From: Streptomyces canus
Lineage (GTDB): Bacteria > Actinomycetota > Actinomycetes > Streptomycetales > Streptomycetaceae
Length of the DNA stretch: 64,000 bases
Assembly: GCF_030816965.1 (NCBI RefSeq)
Contig: NZ_JAUSYQ010000002.1
Coordinates: 4,621,001 to 4,685,000 of the forward strand
Direction: 5' to 3'
The notes under the pieces were generated by a model. It worked only from the letters and a program-made list of their open reading frames with translations. It searched no databases and was not told the DNA's origin. Shown in pieces: positions 1-8,953 of this stretch (position 1 is the stretch's first letter; each line of letters opens with the position of its first letter). A program made the translations under genes and the position numbers.

Positions 1-456
1 AACCTCTTCGTCGCTTCCGGCTTCATCGGCTCCCCGGCGATGAACCTCGTCGAGGTTCCGATCACCGACGGTGGCGTGAAGTTCGGCAACAGCGTGGTGC
101 CCGTCAACCGCGAGGCCCTCAAGGCCGCCTCCGACAAGGGTGACACCACGGTGACCGTGGGTGTGCGCCCCGAGCACTTCGACATCGTCGAGCACAACGG
201 CGCCGCCGCCTCGGCCCTCTCCAAGGACACCGAGGACGCTCCGGCCGGTCTCGCGGTCTCCGTGAACGTCGTCGAGGAGCTCGGCGCCGACGGCTACGTC
301 TACGGTTCCGCCAAGGTCGACGGCGAGCTGAAGGACCTGGTCGTCCGCGTCAGCGGCCGTGCGGTCCCGGAGAAGGGCGCCACGCTGCACGTCGTGCCGC
401 GTCCGGGCGAGACCCACGTGTTCTCGACCTCCACGGGCGAGCGCCTCTCCGACTGA
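1..456 (+). CDS. msiK: Sugar ABC transporter ATPase, C-terminal part (MsiK/UgpC type)
   Basis: This is the 3' end of an ABC transporter ATP-binding protein whose start lies outside the window. The visible part is the C-terminal regulatory region with TOBE/OB-fold strands; the stretch VGVRPEHFDIVE is the conserved signature of this region in MalK/UgpC/MsiK proteins. In Streptomyces, MsiK energises many different sugar importers (cellobiose, maltose, xylobiose) as a shared ATPase, so it usually stands alone and not beside its permeases. That fits here, because the next genes are unrelated. A strong hairpin terminator follows 37 bases after the stop. The nucleotide-binding domain cannot be checked, so the exact family name rests on similarity of the C-terminal 150 residues and on gene order. 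Confidence 0.85.
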   Translation, partial: NLFVASGFIGSPAMNLVEVPITDGGVKFGNSVVPVNREALKAASDKGDTTVTVGVRPEHFDIVEHNGAAASALSKDTEDAPAGLAVSVNVVEELGADGYVYGSAKVDGELKDLVVRVSGRAVPEKGATLHVVPRPGETHVFSTSTGERLSD

Positions 457-492
457 GGACGTACGGCAACGATTCACCCGGGTTGACGAAGA

Positions 493-519
493 GGGCCCCG
501 CAGACCATCTGCGGGGCCC
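493..519 (+). terminator. Rho-independent-type terminator after msiK
   Basis: A perfect 12-bp stem (GGGCCCCGCAGA with its complement) closes a 3-base loop and is followed by TTCTC. It ends the msiK transcript. Confidence 0.85.
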
Positions 520-672
520 TTCTCGCGTCGGGGGGTTGTCGACAAATACCCCGGCACACCGGTCATTTCGAGCAGTGTGCGTCAACGCTCTACCCAAAAA
601 TCGGCCCCTTCTCATCCCCCGAACCGGTGACCCCGTGTCGCCAGATCATTACCCCGCGCTACCCTCACACGC

Positions 673-1131
673 GTGAAGCACACCACTAACCAACAGACGC
701 GACGCGGCCGGGGCCCCGCCCGCCGTATCGGCCGCTCCCTCGCCCTTGTCCTGCCCGTCGTCCTGGTGCTCTCCGGGACCCTCGCGGTCACCCGAGTCAA
801 CTGGTCGGGGAATCCCTCGAGCTCCTCGGTGCTCACCGCCGCGGACGCCACGGTCTCGGACAGCAAGCCGCGCAGCGCGCCCCTCGCGCCGCAGGACGTC
901 CTGCGCGAGCAGCTCCTGACCGAGCTCCAGGAGAAGAACCCGGGCATCGCTCTCACGCACCTCCAGGAGGCCGTGAACGAGCGTCCGTCGCTCGCCAGGC
1001 ACTGCGTGTCCATCGCGAAGGCCCTGGGCCGCGCGGCGGTCCGTGTGTACGGCCCCACGCGCGCGCAGTCGTATGCCCGCCCGGTCTGCGACACGTCCTT
1101 CGCGACGGGTGTGGCGGCCGCGCACAGCTGA
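673..1131 (+). CDS. Secreted or membrane-anchored hypothetical protein
   Basis: This 152-residue protein begins with a basic stretch (RRGRGPARRIGR) followed by one hydrophobic segment at about residues 23-40, so it is exported or anchored by one N-terminal helix. The outer part has two cysteines, at about residues 117 and 140, that could form a disulfide, and no recognised domain. The GTG start has no Shine-Dalgarno sequence in front; a TACCCT -10-like hexamer lies about 9 bases upstream, so the message may be leaderless (inference). It sits alone between msiK and a nucleotidyltransferase gene. It looks like a Streptomyces conserved protein of unknown function. Confidence 0.65.
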   Translation: MKHTTNQQTRRGRGPARRIGRSLALVLPVVLVLSGTLAVTRVNWSGNPSSSSVLTAADATVSDSKPRSAPLAPQDVLREQLLTELQEKNPGIALTHLQEAVNERPSLARHCVSIAKALGRAAVRVYGPTRAQSYARPVCDTSFATGVAAAHS

Positions 1132-1191
1132 CTCCGTGAGAGGGGAATGCCGACCGAGGTGGGGGAAGGGGCGCGCCGTAGAGTTCCGGTC

Positions 1192-1923
1192 ATGACCGAT
1201 CCGAACGCCGCGTCCCGTCCCACCCAGGCCGTGATCCTGGCCGGCGGCCAGGGCTCCCGGCTGCGTCCCTACACCGACGACCGGCCCAAGCCGATGGTCG
1301 AGATCCCCGGGACGGGGACTCCGATCATCGGCCATCAGCTTGTCTGGCTCGCCGAGGAGGGTGTGACGGACGTCGTGGTCAGCTGTGGGCATCTCGCCGA
1401 GGTGCTGCAGGACTGGCTGAAGACGGCCGAGCTGCCGTTGCGCGTCCGGACGGTCATCGAGACGGAGCCGCTCGGGCGGGGTGGCGGCCTGAAGTACGCG
1501 GCCGCGCATCTGCCGCACCCGGGCCGGGCGTGGTACGCGACGAACGGTGACATCTGGACCCGTTTCTCGCTGCGTGACATGGCGGACTTCCACACCGAGC
1601 GCGACGCGGTCGCGACGCTCGCGTTGGCGCGGCCGCGGATTCCGTGGGGGGCGGTGCAGACCGACGGGTTCGGGCACATCACGGACTTCATCGAGGCGCC
1701 GCCGTCGACGTTCGAGATCAACGCGGGTGTGTACGTCTTCTCGCCCGCGTTCGCCGATCTGCTGCCGGAGCGGGGGGATCATGAGCGGACGACGTTCCCC
1801 ACGCTTGCGCGTGAGCTGCGGCTGGCCGGGTTCCCGATCCCTCAGGGGGCGTACTGGCGGGCCATCGACACGGCGAAGGATCTGACCGCGGCGGCGAAGG
1901 AATTGGCGGCGCTCGGTCGATAG
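1192..1923 (+). CDS. Sugar-phosphate nucleotidyltransferase family protein
   Basis: The 243-residue protein starts, after a short leader, with the nucleotide-binding signature LAGGQGSRLRPYTDDRPKPM, the GGxGxRLxPxTxxxPKP motif of enzymes that join a sugar 1-phosphate to a nucleoside triphosphate. The later segment YATNGDIWTR carries the metal-binding Asp of this fold, and NAGVYVF matches the sugar-binding strand. The substrate (glucose, mannose or GlmU-like) cannot be told, because no acyltransferase or other C-terminal domain is present. An upstream in-frame ATG at 1147 would add 15 residues; the ATG at 1192 is preferred because the family starts close to the motif. The stop codon falls inside a 15-bp tandem repeat. 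Confidence 0.8.
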   Translation: MTDPNAASRPTQAVILAGGQGSRLRPYTDDRPKPMVEIPGTGTPIIGHQLVWLAEEGVTDVVVSCGHLAEVLQDWLKTAELPLRVRTVIETEPLGRGGGLKYAAAHLPHPGRAWYATNGDIWTRFSLRDMADFHTERDAVATLALARPRIPWGAVQTDGFGHITDFIEAPPSTFEINAGVYVFSPAFADLLPERGDHERTTFPTLARELRLAGFPIPQGAYWRAIDTAKDLTAAAKELAALGR

Positions 1924-1964
1924 AGGCGTCGTCGGTAGAGGCGTCGTCGATAGAGGCGTCGTAC
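1920..1964. repeat. Three tandem 15-bp repeats over a stop codon
   Basis: The unit ATAGAGGCGTCGTCG occurs three times in a row with one or two changes (second copy starts with G, third ends in AC). The first copy contains the TAG stop of the nucleotidyltransferase gene, so the repeat grew from the gene end. Confidence 0.85.
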
Positions 1965-1966
1965 GC

Positions 1967-2006
1967 CGAGAAGGTCCCGCACCTCCATGGGTGCGGGACC
2001 TTCTCG
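1967..2006. terminator. Bidirectional terminator between convergent genes
   Basis: A perfect 17-bp stem (CGAGAAGGTCCCGCACC and its complement) with a 6-base loop lies between the plus-strand nucleotidyltransferase and the minus-strand DoxX gene, so it can serve both. Confidence 0.85.
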
Positions 2007-2062
2007 TGGGCCTGTTGTCTCTCAGCCGGTGGGCTTGCCCAGTACGTTGCCCACCGGCCCGC

Positions 2063-3700
2063 CTACCCCAACAGGCCGCCCACCAGGCCCGGTTCGCCGG
2101 AGGAGGAGCCTCCAGTGTCGGGACCGCCTGTCGAAGCGCCGGAGGTGCTTGTGCCTCCGGTGGGGCCCGATGTGGTGCTGGGGGCCTGCTGGACCGGGGA
2201 GGACTGCTGGGACGAGGTCTCGCCTGTGGTGCCCTGGGTCTGGCTGGGCGAGCCGCCGGTGGTGACGCCGGTGTCGCGGGGGGCGTCGGGGGTGGCCGAG
2301 ATACCGGCGGACGGACCGCTCGTGACGCCCTGGCTCGGCGAGGTGGACGCCGACGGGCTCTTCTTGCGGGGCTTTGCGGAGTCCTGCGGGAGCGGGGAGC
2401 CGGGCAGTTCGTTGCGCGGGGCCTCGCCGGGGCCGGGGACGATCACGCGGTCGGCGTCCCGGACGGCTCCGCCGAGGACGGAGCCGATCAGAAGGGTGAG
2501 GCCGGTGGCGATGGCGGTGATGAGGGCGCCGCGGCGCAGGACGTAGCGGCGCAGCTCCCAGATGTCGGAGAGGGGTCCGAGGCGGCGCCAGGCGCTGCCC
2601 GCGAGGCGGCCGTCGATGGAGTAGACGGGGGCGCCGGCGATGATCAGCGGGGACCAGGCGGCGAGGTAGATGATGTCGGGGGTGTCGTAGGCGGGGACGC
2701 TCTTCCAGCTGACGGTGACGAGGAGCGCGGCGGACAGGCCTGCGCCGACGACCGCGGCGACGCGCTGCCAGCAGCCCAGGATCGTGAGGACGCCCACGAT
2801 GACCTGGAGGAAGGCGATGACGAGGCCGGAGCCGACGGGGTGCTGGAGGGCGAACTGGCGCAGTGGTTCGGCCACTTCCCACGGATGCAGGGTGTTGAGC
2901 CACTTGACCATGGAGCCGCGTTTGCCGCCGTCGAAGTAGACGGGGTCGCAGAGTTTGCCCATGCCGGCGTAGATGGAGATGAAGCCGAGGAAGATGCGGA
3001 GCGGGAGGAGGACGACGCCCAGGTTCATCCGGCGGCCCGGGAAGTACGCGTGTCGTGCGGCTTCGTCGCCCTGTCGCCTCGTGGCGCGGTCGGCGGGGGT
3101 CTCTTCGAAGCTGTCGTCGAACTCCGCGCCCTCGTAGGCGGGTTCGTCGTACGCGCTGCCGCCTGAGCGCATCTGGGGCAGGAGTCGGGTGCCCTCGCCG
3201 ACGGGTGTGCGTTGGGCGCCGACGACCGGGGTCGCCATGGTCTGGGCCAACTCGCCGCCGTAGTCGGCCTGGTAGCCGTGGTCGGCGTCGATGCGGGGGA
3301 TGACCTGGGTGGCTCCGGCGTCGGCGGCGGGCGGCTCGGCGTGGCCGACGCTGCCGCCTCGCACGGCCTGGAGCAGGCGGTGCGCGCCGGTGTCGTCGGG
3401 GGCGGACCTGCCGCTCCACACGACGGGCCGGCGGCGCCCCGCGGCGGGCGCCCCGCCGACGGCCGGGATGCGTGCGGTGTCCTCGGTGGCGCTCAAGTGC
3501 CGTGCGATCCGCGGGGATTGGGCAGCACGCCGGGTCGACGCGCCCAACTGGACGCGGAAACTGGCGTGGTTGACGATGATCTGCGCCGGATCGCTCGGCA
3601 CCTTCACCATGCTCAGCGCGGGAGCGTCATCGAACCCGGTATCGAATCCCGACGAGCTGCCCCCCGTGGGTGTGCGGGGTGTTCTGGTGTCCACACTCAT
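2063..3700 (-). CDS. DoxX family membrane protein with long disordered ends
   Basis: The 545-residue protein has three parts. Residues 1 to about 220 are charged and low in predicted structure. The middle holds a DoxX-type four-helix membrane domain starting at NLGVVLLPLRIFLGFISIYA and including the AGMGKLCDP segment, then a fifth helix (LITAIATGLTLLIGSVLGG). The last 130 residues are rich in Ser, Thr, Gly and Pro. DoxX proteins are linked to quinone or redox functions in membranes; mycobacterial DoxX works with SodA and SseA. This long actinobacterial form has no assigned substrate. Its gene is monocistronic, with a shared terminator just after the stop. Confidence 0.8.
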   Translation of the reverse strand: MSVDTRTPRTPTGGSSSGFDTGFDDAPALSMVKVPSDPAQIIVNHASFRVQLGASTRRAAQSPRIARHLSATEDTARIPAVGGAPAAGRRRPVVWSGRSAPDDTGAHRLLQAVRGGSVGHAEPPAADAGATQVIPRIDADHGYQADYGGELAQTMATPVVGAQRTPVGEGTRLLPQMRSGGSAYDEPAYEGAEFDDSFEETPADRATRRQGDEAARHAYFPGRRMNLGVVLLPLRIFLGFISIYAGMGKLCDPVYFDGGKRGSMVKWLNTLHPWEVAEPLRQFALQHPVGSGLVIAFLQVIVGVLTILGCWQRVAAVVGAGLSAALLVTVSWKSVPAYDTPDIIYLAAWSPLIIAGAPVYSIDGRLAGSAWRRLGPLSDIWELRRYVLRRGALITAIATGLTLLIGSVLGGAVRDADRVIVPGPGEAPRNELPGSPLPQDSAKPRKKSPSASTSPSQGVTSGPSAGISATPDAPRDTGVTTGGSPSQTQGTTGETSSQQSSPVQQAPSTTSGPTGGTSTSGASTGGPDTGGSSSGEPGLVGGLLG

Positions 3701-3820
3701 CTAACAGAGTGACGTGTGCTTAGGACACTGCTTTGACTCGCCCGGATCTGTCCGGACCCCGTCAAGCTTGCCCCGTACGCCAGGAACACCCCCATGTGGG
3801 GGACGGCGCCGAACGGCCGT

Positions 3821-4762
3821 TCAGGCCCGCCGACGAGCCGCTTCGTACAGCACGATTCCCGCCGCCACACCGGCGTTCAGCGACTCGGCGCCGCCCGGCA
3901 TCGGGATCCGCACCCGGAAGTCGCAGGTCTCGCCGACCAGGCGGGACAGGCCCTTGCCCTCGCTGCCGACCACGATGACGACGGGACCGCCGAGGGCTGC
4001 CAGCTCACCGACCTCGTGCTCGCCGTCGGCGGCGAGGCCGACGACCGCGATGCCCTGCTTCTTGTACGCCTCCAGCGCGCGCGTCAGGTTGGTGCAGCGG
4101 GCGACAGGGGTGCGGGCGGCCGTACCGGCGGACGACTTCCACGCCCCGGCGGTCATGCCGGCCGCGCGCCGTTCGGGCACGAGGACGCCGTGGCCGCCGA
4201 AGGCGGAGACGGAGCGTACGGCGGCACCGAGGTTGCGCGGGTCGGTCACGCCGTCGAGGGCCACGATCAGCGGATCCTGCCCCTCGTCGTAGGCGGCGTT
4301 GGCGAGGTCCTCGGGGTGGGCGTACTCGTACGGCGGGACCTGGAGGACCAGGCCCTGGTGGTTGAGCCCGTTGGTCATGCGGTCGAGCTCGGGGCGGGGG
4401 GCCTCCATGAGGTGGACGCCGCCCCGGTCGGCGACGAGCTGGAGCGCCTCGCGCACCCGCTCGTCGTTGTCGATGAACTGCTGGACGTAGAGCGTCACCG
4501 CGGGCACGCCCTCGCGCAGCGCCTCGACGACGGGGTTGCGGCCGACGACCATCTCCGAGGTGCCCTTGCCGCCCCGGCCGCGCGCCACGGGACGGCGTAC
4601 CGCCTGCTTCGACTTGGCGTTGGCGACACGGTTCTTCTTGTGGCCCTTGCGCATCTCGGCGGGCGGGGTCGGCCCCTTGCCCTCCAGACCCCTGCGTCGC
4701 TGGCCGCCACTGCCGACCTGCGCGCCCTTCTTGCCGGACATGCGGCGGTTGTTGGCTGCCAT
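3821..4762 (-). CDS. rlmB: 23S rRNA 2'-O-methyltransferase, TrmH/SpoU family (RlmB-like)
   Basis: The protein of 313 residues opens with a basic, Gly-rich tail of about 65 residues that is typical of actinobacterial members. An L30e-like substrate-binding domain follows, starting at [11 protein letters not shown]. The SPOUT knot comes last, with its three motifs visible as [30 protein letters not shown] and [19 protein letters not shown]. Members methylate the ribose of G2251 in the 23S rRNA P loop or a nearby site. The gene lies downstream of cysS with about 100 bases between, the classical cysS-rlmB order of actinobacteria. The exact target nucleotide is inferred from the family. Confidence 0.92.
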   Translation of the reverse strand: MAANNRRMSGKKGAQVGSGGQRRRGLEGKGPTPPAEMRKGHKKNRVANAKSKQAVRRPVARGRGGKGTSEMVVGRNPVVEALREGVPAVTLYVQQFIDNDERVREALQLVADRGGVHLMEAPRPELDRMTNGLNHQGLVLQVPPYEYAHPEDLANAAYDEGQDPLIVALDGVTDPRNLGAAVRSVSAFGGHGVLVPERRAAGMTAGAWKSSAGTAARTPVARCTNLTRALEAYKKQGIAVVGLAADGEHEVGELAALGGPVVIVVGSEGKGLSRLVGETCDFRVRIPMPGGAESLNAGVAAGIVLYEAARRRA

Positions 4763-4820
4763 GACCTACCTGTTCTACGTGAGTGTCTACGTCGGTGAAA
4801 TGTTCGTACGTCTATGCAGT

Positions 4821-4846
4821 GTGCCGCCCGGAGGGCCGGGCGGCAC
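4821..4846 (-). terminator. Hairpin after cysS
   Basis: An 11-bp stem (GTGCCGCCCGG and complement) with a 4-base loop lies 19 bases past the cysS stop. It may separate cysS from rlmB, although no U-run follows. Confidence 0.6.
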
Positions 4847-4864
4847 AATCGATCAAGAAAGGGG

Positions 4865-6262
4865 CTAGCGGGGACCCAGCGTCCAGCGCGGCCCCTGGGG
4901 GCCGTCCTCGATGGTCAGTCCCGACTGGCCGAGCTGGTCGCGGATGGCGTCCGCGGTGGCCCAGTCCTTGCGGGCGCGGGCCGCCTCGCGCTGGTCCAGG
5001 ACCAGGTGGACGAGGCTGTCGACGACGCCGTGCAGCTCGTCCCCGCGGTCGGTCTCGCCGGCCCAGTGCGCGTCGAGCGGGTCCAGGCCCAGGACGCCGA
5101 GCATGGCGCGCACCTCGGCGAGGCGGCCCACCGCGGCCTCCTTGTCGTCGGCCGCGAGGGCGGAGTTCCCCTGCCGGACGGTGGTGTGCACGACGGCGAG
5201 CGCCTGGGGGACGCCCAGGTCGTCGTCCATGGCCTCGGCGAACGCGGGCGGCACCTCGGCGGCGGGCTCCACGTCACCGGCCTTCTCGACCACCCGCTGC
5301 ACGAAGCCCTCGATCCGCGCGAACGCCGACTCGGCCTCGCGCAGGGCCTCCTCGCTGTACTCGATCATCGAGCGGTAGTGGGGGGTGCCGAGGTAGTAGC
5401 GCAGCACGATCGGGCGCCACTGCTTGACCATCTCGCTGACGAGGACAGAGTTGCCGAGCGACTTGGACATCTTCTCGCCGCTCATGGTGACCCAGGCGTT
5501 GTGCACCCAGTACCGGGCGAACTCGTCGCCGTAGGCCTTGGCCTGGGCGATCTCGTTCTCGTGGTGCGGGAAGATCAGGTCCAGGCCGCCGCCGTGGATG
5601 TCGAAGGCGGAGCCGAGGTACTTGTGGGCCATCGCCGAGCACTCCAGGTGCCAGCCGGGGCGGCCGCGGCCCCACGGGGTCTCCCAGTCCGGCTCGCCGG
5701 GCTTGGCGGCCTTCCACATGGCGAAGTCCCGCGGGTCGCGCTTGCCGGTGATGCCCTCCTCGGCGGGCTGGCGCATCTCGTCCAGGTCCTGCCGCGACAG
5801 CTCCAGGTAGGCGGGCCAGGAGCGCACGTCGAAGTAGACGCTGCCGTCGGCCTCGTAGGCGTGTCCGCGGTCGATGAGGCCGCGCATCATCTCGATCATC
5901 TCGGTGACGTGACCGGTGGCGCGGGGCTCGTACGTCGGCGGGAGGCAACCGAGCGCGCTGTAGCCGTCGTTGAAGGCGCGCTCGTTGTCGTAGCCGATGG
6001 ACCACCAGGGGCGGCCCTGGTCGGCCGCCTTGGCGATGATCTTGTCGTCGATGTCGGTGACGTTGCGGATGAACGTGACGTCGTAGCCGCGGTACTCGAA
6101 CCAGCGGCGCATGATGTCGAAGTTCAGGCCGGAGCGGATGTGGCCGATGTGCGGGGCCGCCTGCACCGTGGCGCCACAGAGGTAGATCGAGACACAGCCC
6201 GGCGTGAGCGGGGCGAAGTCACGGATCTGCCGGGCGCTGGTGTCGTACAGGCGAATAGTCAC
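4865..6262 (-). CDS. cysS: Cysteinyl-tRNA synthetase
   Basis: The enzyme charges tRNA-Cys with cysteine. The 465-residue chain shows the class I signatures HIGH at residues 38-41 and KMSKS at 264-268. Zinc-site residues are seen at Cys29, at Cys208 in HLECSA, and in FPHHENE near 231-237. The paralogue MshC of mycothiol synthesis is excluded by the length, by the zinc-site layout and by the C-terminal anticodon-binding domain ending in [11 protein letters not shown]. The start is GTG. It is followed by rlmB and preceded by ispF and ispD, all on the same strand, so they may share transcription. Confidence 0.96.
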   Translation of the reverse strand: MTIRLYDTSARQIRDFAPLTPGCVSIYLCGATVQAAPHIGHIRSGLNFDIMRRWFEYRGYDVTFIRNVTDIDDKIIAKAADQGRPWWSIGYDNERAFNDGYSALGCLPPTYEPRATGHVTEMIEMMRGLIDRGHAYEADGSVYFDVRSWPAYLELSRQDLDEMRQPAEEGITGKRDPRDFAMWKAAKPGEPDWETPWGRGRPGWHLECSAMAHKYLGSAFDIHGGGLDLIFPHHENEIAQAKAYGDEFARYWVHNAWVTMSGEKMSKSLGNSVLVSEMVKQWRPIVLRYYLGTPHYRSMIEYSEEALREAESAFARIEGFVQRVVEKAGDVEPAAEVPPAFAEAMDDDLGVPQALAVVHTTVRQGNSALAADDKEAAVGRLAEVRAMLGVLGLDPLDAHWAGETDRGDELHGVVDSLVHLVLDQREAARARKDWATADAIRDQLGQSGLTIEDGPQGPRWTLGPR

Positions 6263-6310
6263 GGGACCTAGGGTAGTGGGCCGAAGGGGGTGCGGGGAGC
6301 AGTCCTTTTG

Positions 6311-6802
6311 TCACCCTTCCCTTACGACCAAGGCCGTCGCGACCGCCATCAGGCCCTCGCCGCGCCCGGGGAAGCCGAGGCCGTCCGTGGTCGCCCCCGA
6401 CACCGACACCGGGGCCCCCGCCGCCTCCGACAGGATTTTCTGCGCCTCGTCCCTGCGCTTGCCGATCTTCGGGCGCGGACCCACCACCTGCACGGCGATG
6501 TTGCCGATCCGGAAGCCCCCCGCGCGGACGATCCGGGCCGCCTCCGTCAACAAGGTGACGCCGGATGCACCCGACCACTCGGGGCGCCCGGTGCCGAAAT
6601 GCTGACCGAGGTCGCCGAGTCCGGCCGCGGAGAAGAGGGCGTTGCACGCGGCATGGGCGACGACGTCCGCGTCGGAGTGGCCGGCCAGGCCGGTGCCCTC
6701 GCCCTCCCACTTCAGGCCCGCACACCACAGCTCGCGGCCCTCCTCGAAGGCGTGGATGTCGGTGCCGATGCCGACCTGCGGCAACGCGGACTCAGAAGCC
6801 AT
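6311..6802 (-). CDS. ispF: 2-C-methyl-D-erythritol 2,4-cyclodiphosphate synthase
   Basis: IspF closes CDP-ME 2-phosphate into MEcPP in the non-mevalonate isoprenoid pathway. The 163-residue length is normal for the trimeric enzyme. The metal ligands lie in GIGTDIHAF near residue 12 and in [14 protein letters not shown] near residue 38; the CDP-binding [13 protein letters not shown] segment is near the C terminus. The start codon overlaps the 3' end of ispD by 11 bases, so the two are translationally coupled and made together. Downstream lies cysS after a 48-base gap. Confidence 0.96.
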   Translation of the reverse strand: MASESALPQVGIGTDIHAFEEGRELWCAGLKWEGEGTGLAGHSDADVVAHAACNALFSAAGLGDLGQHFGTGRPEWSGASGVTLLTEAARIVRAGGFRIGNIAVQVVGPRPKIGKRRDEAQKILSEAAGAPVSVSGATTDGLGFPGRGEGLMAVATALVVREG

Positions 6803-7556
6803 CGTTGAGCCTCCTGCGGGCCAGGACCGCCTCCGCGAGGACCAGGTCCAGCGGGCGGGTCACCTTGAAGGCCTCCTCGTGGCCGGGCACGACCATGACC
6901 GTGAGACCCAGCTGCTCGACCATGCTCGCGTCGTCGGTGACGTCCTCGGTGACCGTCTCGTGGGCGCGGATCAGGGTCGCCCGGTCGAAGCCCTGCGGTG
7001 TCTGTACGGCACGCAGGCGCGCGCGGACCGGGGTCGCCACCACCGGCTCCGGCGCGCCGGGAGCGGTCGCCGGCTCGACCTCCTTCACGGTGTCCGCGAG
7101 GGGCAGCGCCGGGACGACGGCGGGCGCGCCCTCCCGTACGGCCTCGATGACCGCGTCGACCGTGTCGACGGGGACGAGCGGGCGGGCCGCGTCATGGACC
7201 AGGACGATGCCGAAGTCGGGGGGCAGGGCGTCCAGGCCGAGCCTGACCGATTCCTGGCGGGAGTCACCGCCCGGGACGACGAGGAAGTCCGTCCGCTCGG
7301 GCAGCGCGTGGGCGTCGAGGAGCGACTTGACCTCGCCGGCGCCGTCGGGCGGGGCCACGACGACTACCAGGGAGACGGCGCGGGACGCGGCCATCGCGCG
7401 GACCGCGTGGATCAGCATGGGGGTGCCGTTCAGCGCGCGGAGCGCTTTGGGGGCGCCCGGACCGAGGCGTACGCCCCTTCCGGCGGCCGGAATCACCACC
7501 GCGGTGCGGGCTTCCGCACGTGCTTCGGCGGGCGAAGGGCGCGAAACGTCAGACAT
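6792..7556 (-). CDS. ispD: 2-C-methyl-D-erythritol 4-phosphate cytidylyltransferase
   Basis: IspD couples CTP to MEP, the step two before IspF. The N-terminal motif [20 protein letters not shown] near residue 20 is the CTP-binding loop, [10 protein letters not shown] holds the metal-binding acid, and [14 protein letters not shown] is the conserved C-terminal segment. At 254 residues it is slightly longer than E. coli IspD because of a 20-residue N-terminal extension and an insert ([15 protein letters not shown]). Coupling to ispF by overlap and the carD gene upstream reproduce the common actinobacterial order carD-ispD-ispF. Confidence 0.95.
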   Translation of the reverse strand: MSDVSRPSPAEARAEARTAVVIPAAGRGVRLGPGAPKALRALNGTPMLIHAVRAMAASRAVSLVVVVAPPDGAGEVKSLLDAHALPERTDFLVVPGGDSRQESVRLGLDALPPDFGIVLVHDAARPLVPVDTVDAVIEAVREGAPAVVPALPLADTVKEVEPATAPGAPEPVVATPVRARLRAVQTPQGFDRATLIRAHETVTEDVTDDASMVEQLGLTVMVVPGHEEAFKVTRPLDLVLAEAVLARRRLNDGF

Positions 7557-7873
7557 CGGTTCCTGTCAGGTTTGTGTGCTCGGCCAACGTGGGTACGGAG
7601 ACAGCGTGCCGGGCGCGACGCCTTGACCGGACCCTTCCGTGACGCCGGTCGAGCCAGCTGCCCGGGCCCGGCACGCCAAGTATCGGGGGATCTTTCTCCG
7701 AGAGGAACACGCGCACGTCACTACGGGGCGTCGTAGGTCCGGCATCCGGAGACAGACATGCCGCAGCGCCCGGCGACAGCTGTTGCGTCATCGGGCACCG
7801 CGGCATTTCAGTGCGGCAATTCGGATTCAGTGTGTGCTGAGCTGAGCGGGCAAGGTGCCTGCACAGGGAGCGC
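7557..7873. other. Intergenic gap between carD and ispD
   Basis: These 317 bases carry no convincing reading frame. The sequence is GC-poorer than the genes around it. No clear hairpin terminator was found after carD, so carD-ispD read-through remains possible. Confidence 0.5.
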
Positions 7874-8356
7874 TCAGGACGCGAGAACCTCGTCGAGCAG
7901 CGCCTCGGCCTTGTCCTCGTTCGTGTTCTCCGCGAGGGCGAGTTCACTCACCAGGATCTGCCGAGCCTTGGCGAGCATGCGCTTCTCACCTGCGGAGAGT
8001 CCGCGCTCGCGCTCACGACGCCACAGGTCGCGCACGACTTCCGCGACCTTGATGACATCGCCGGAGGCGAGCTTCTCCAGGTTTGCCTTGTATCGACGGG
8101 ACCAGTTCGTGGGCTCCTCGGCGTACGGTGCGCGCAGCACCTCGAAGACCCGGTCCAGCCCATCCTGACCGACCACATCACGCACGCCGACGAACTCCGC
8201 ATTGTCCGCTGGCACACGCACCGTCAGGTCACCCTGGGCGACCTTCAGAACCAAGTAGGTCTTGTCCACGCCTTTGATCTGGCGAGTTTCGATAGCCTCG
8301 ATCAGCGCGGCCCCGTGATGGGGATAGACCACGGTGTCGCCAACCTTGAACGTCAT
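7874..8356 (-). CDS. carD: CarD family RNA polymerase-binding transcription factor
   Basis: CarD binds the beta subunit of RNA polymerase and stabilises open complexes at many promoters, including rRNA promoters. The protein has 160 residues. It opens with the RNAP-interaction (Tudor-like) domain, [21 protein letters not shown]. The helical DNA-binding domain follows, with the conserved [17 protein letters not shown] and [19 protein letters not shown] segments. Length and order agree with Mycobacterium CarD. The gene stands first in front of ispD-ispF and has a long upstream region rich in inverted repeats. Confidence 0.95.
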   Translation of the reverse strand: MTFKVGDTVVYPHHGAALIEAIETRQIKGVDKTYLVLKVAQGDLTVRVPADNAEFVGVRDVVGQDGLDRVFEVLRAPYAEEPTNWSRRYKANLEKLASGDVIKVAEVVRDLWRRERERGLSAGEKRMLAKARQILVSELALAENTNEDKAEALLDEVLAS

Positions 8357-8953
8357 GTGACAGGTACCCCTTCCGTGGCTATCCAGGGTAACACGGAAAC
8401 TGCGGGTTCTGAATGGCGTTTTCGCAGGTCAGGGCATATCTCGGGGCTTGACAACAGCAACAGGAACGTGCTGCGCGGGGCGAGCGGAAGAAGGTATTCG
8501 CAGGTCGGAGCGGCTCTCCGGGGGAGGTGAAACGCGTACGTTACACACATCCGGAAGCCCTTCCAGACGGGCTAACGTCCACAAATGTCCGGTTCCAAGT
8601 GTGCGACTTACGCTACTCCGTTCGAGCCAGGAGTCGGTTCCGCGCCGATTCAGGAATTGATCACACGAGCCGGTCGGATCAGCCGGTGATCAATTCCGGG
8701 GGTGATCGCGCATTCCTTCACGGAAGTTTTGCCACTGGATGCCGAAGGCTCTTATGTGAATGCCGGACGAGCGCCGGAGTGCGGGGCCGAAGCGACTCAC
8801 GAGTCACTTGTGAACCCGAGTGACCGGAGAGATACGCCTCTTGGGGAGGGTCGGGTGCGGCCCGGCGGGAACGGCTCGGTAACCTGAGGCCGCTGACAGA
8901 CACTTAGCGCGGCTTTACGGCCGCCTCGCTCAAGTCAAGGAGTTGCCGCCGCC
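8357..8953. other. Long divergent regulatory region with inverted repeats
   Basis: This 597-base gap separates carD (minus) from a lipoprotein gene (plus). It is less GC-rich than its surroundings and holds the promoters of both. A 98-codon plus-strand frame at 8527-8823 has no coding bias and no family resemblance. The most visible element is a perfect 12-bp inverted repeat listed separately. Confidence 0.55.
8653..8697. promoter_or_regulatory. Perfect 12-bp inverted repeat, 21-bp spacer
   Basis: GGAATTGATCAC at 8653-8664 is matched exactly by GTGATCAATTCC at 8686-8697. The spacer contains AGCCGG twice. The AT-rich arms stand out from the surrounding sequence, which suggests an operator or a structured leader; no protein can be assigned. 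Confidence 0.6.

Noticed and set aside
4865..6262. Reading this gene as mshC of mycothiol synthesis
   Set aside because: Zinc-site layout, length and the C-terminal tRNA-binding part are those of cysS.
4814..6271. A 485-codon open frame opposite cysS
   Set aside because: Antisense shadow. The minus strand carries all cysS active-site motifs.
8527..8823. A 98-codon plus-strand frame in the carD upstream region
   Set aside because: Weak third-position bias, no family resemblance, and it spans the inverted repeat.
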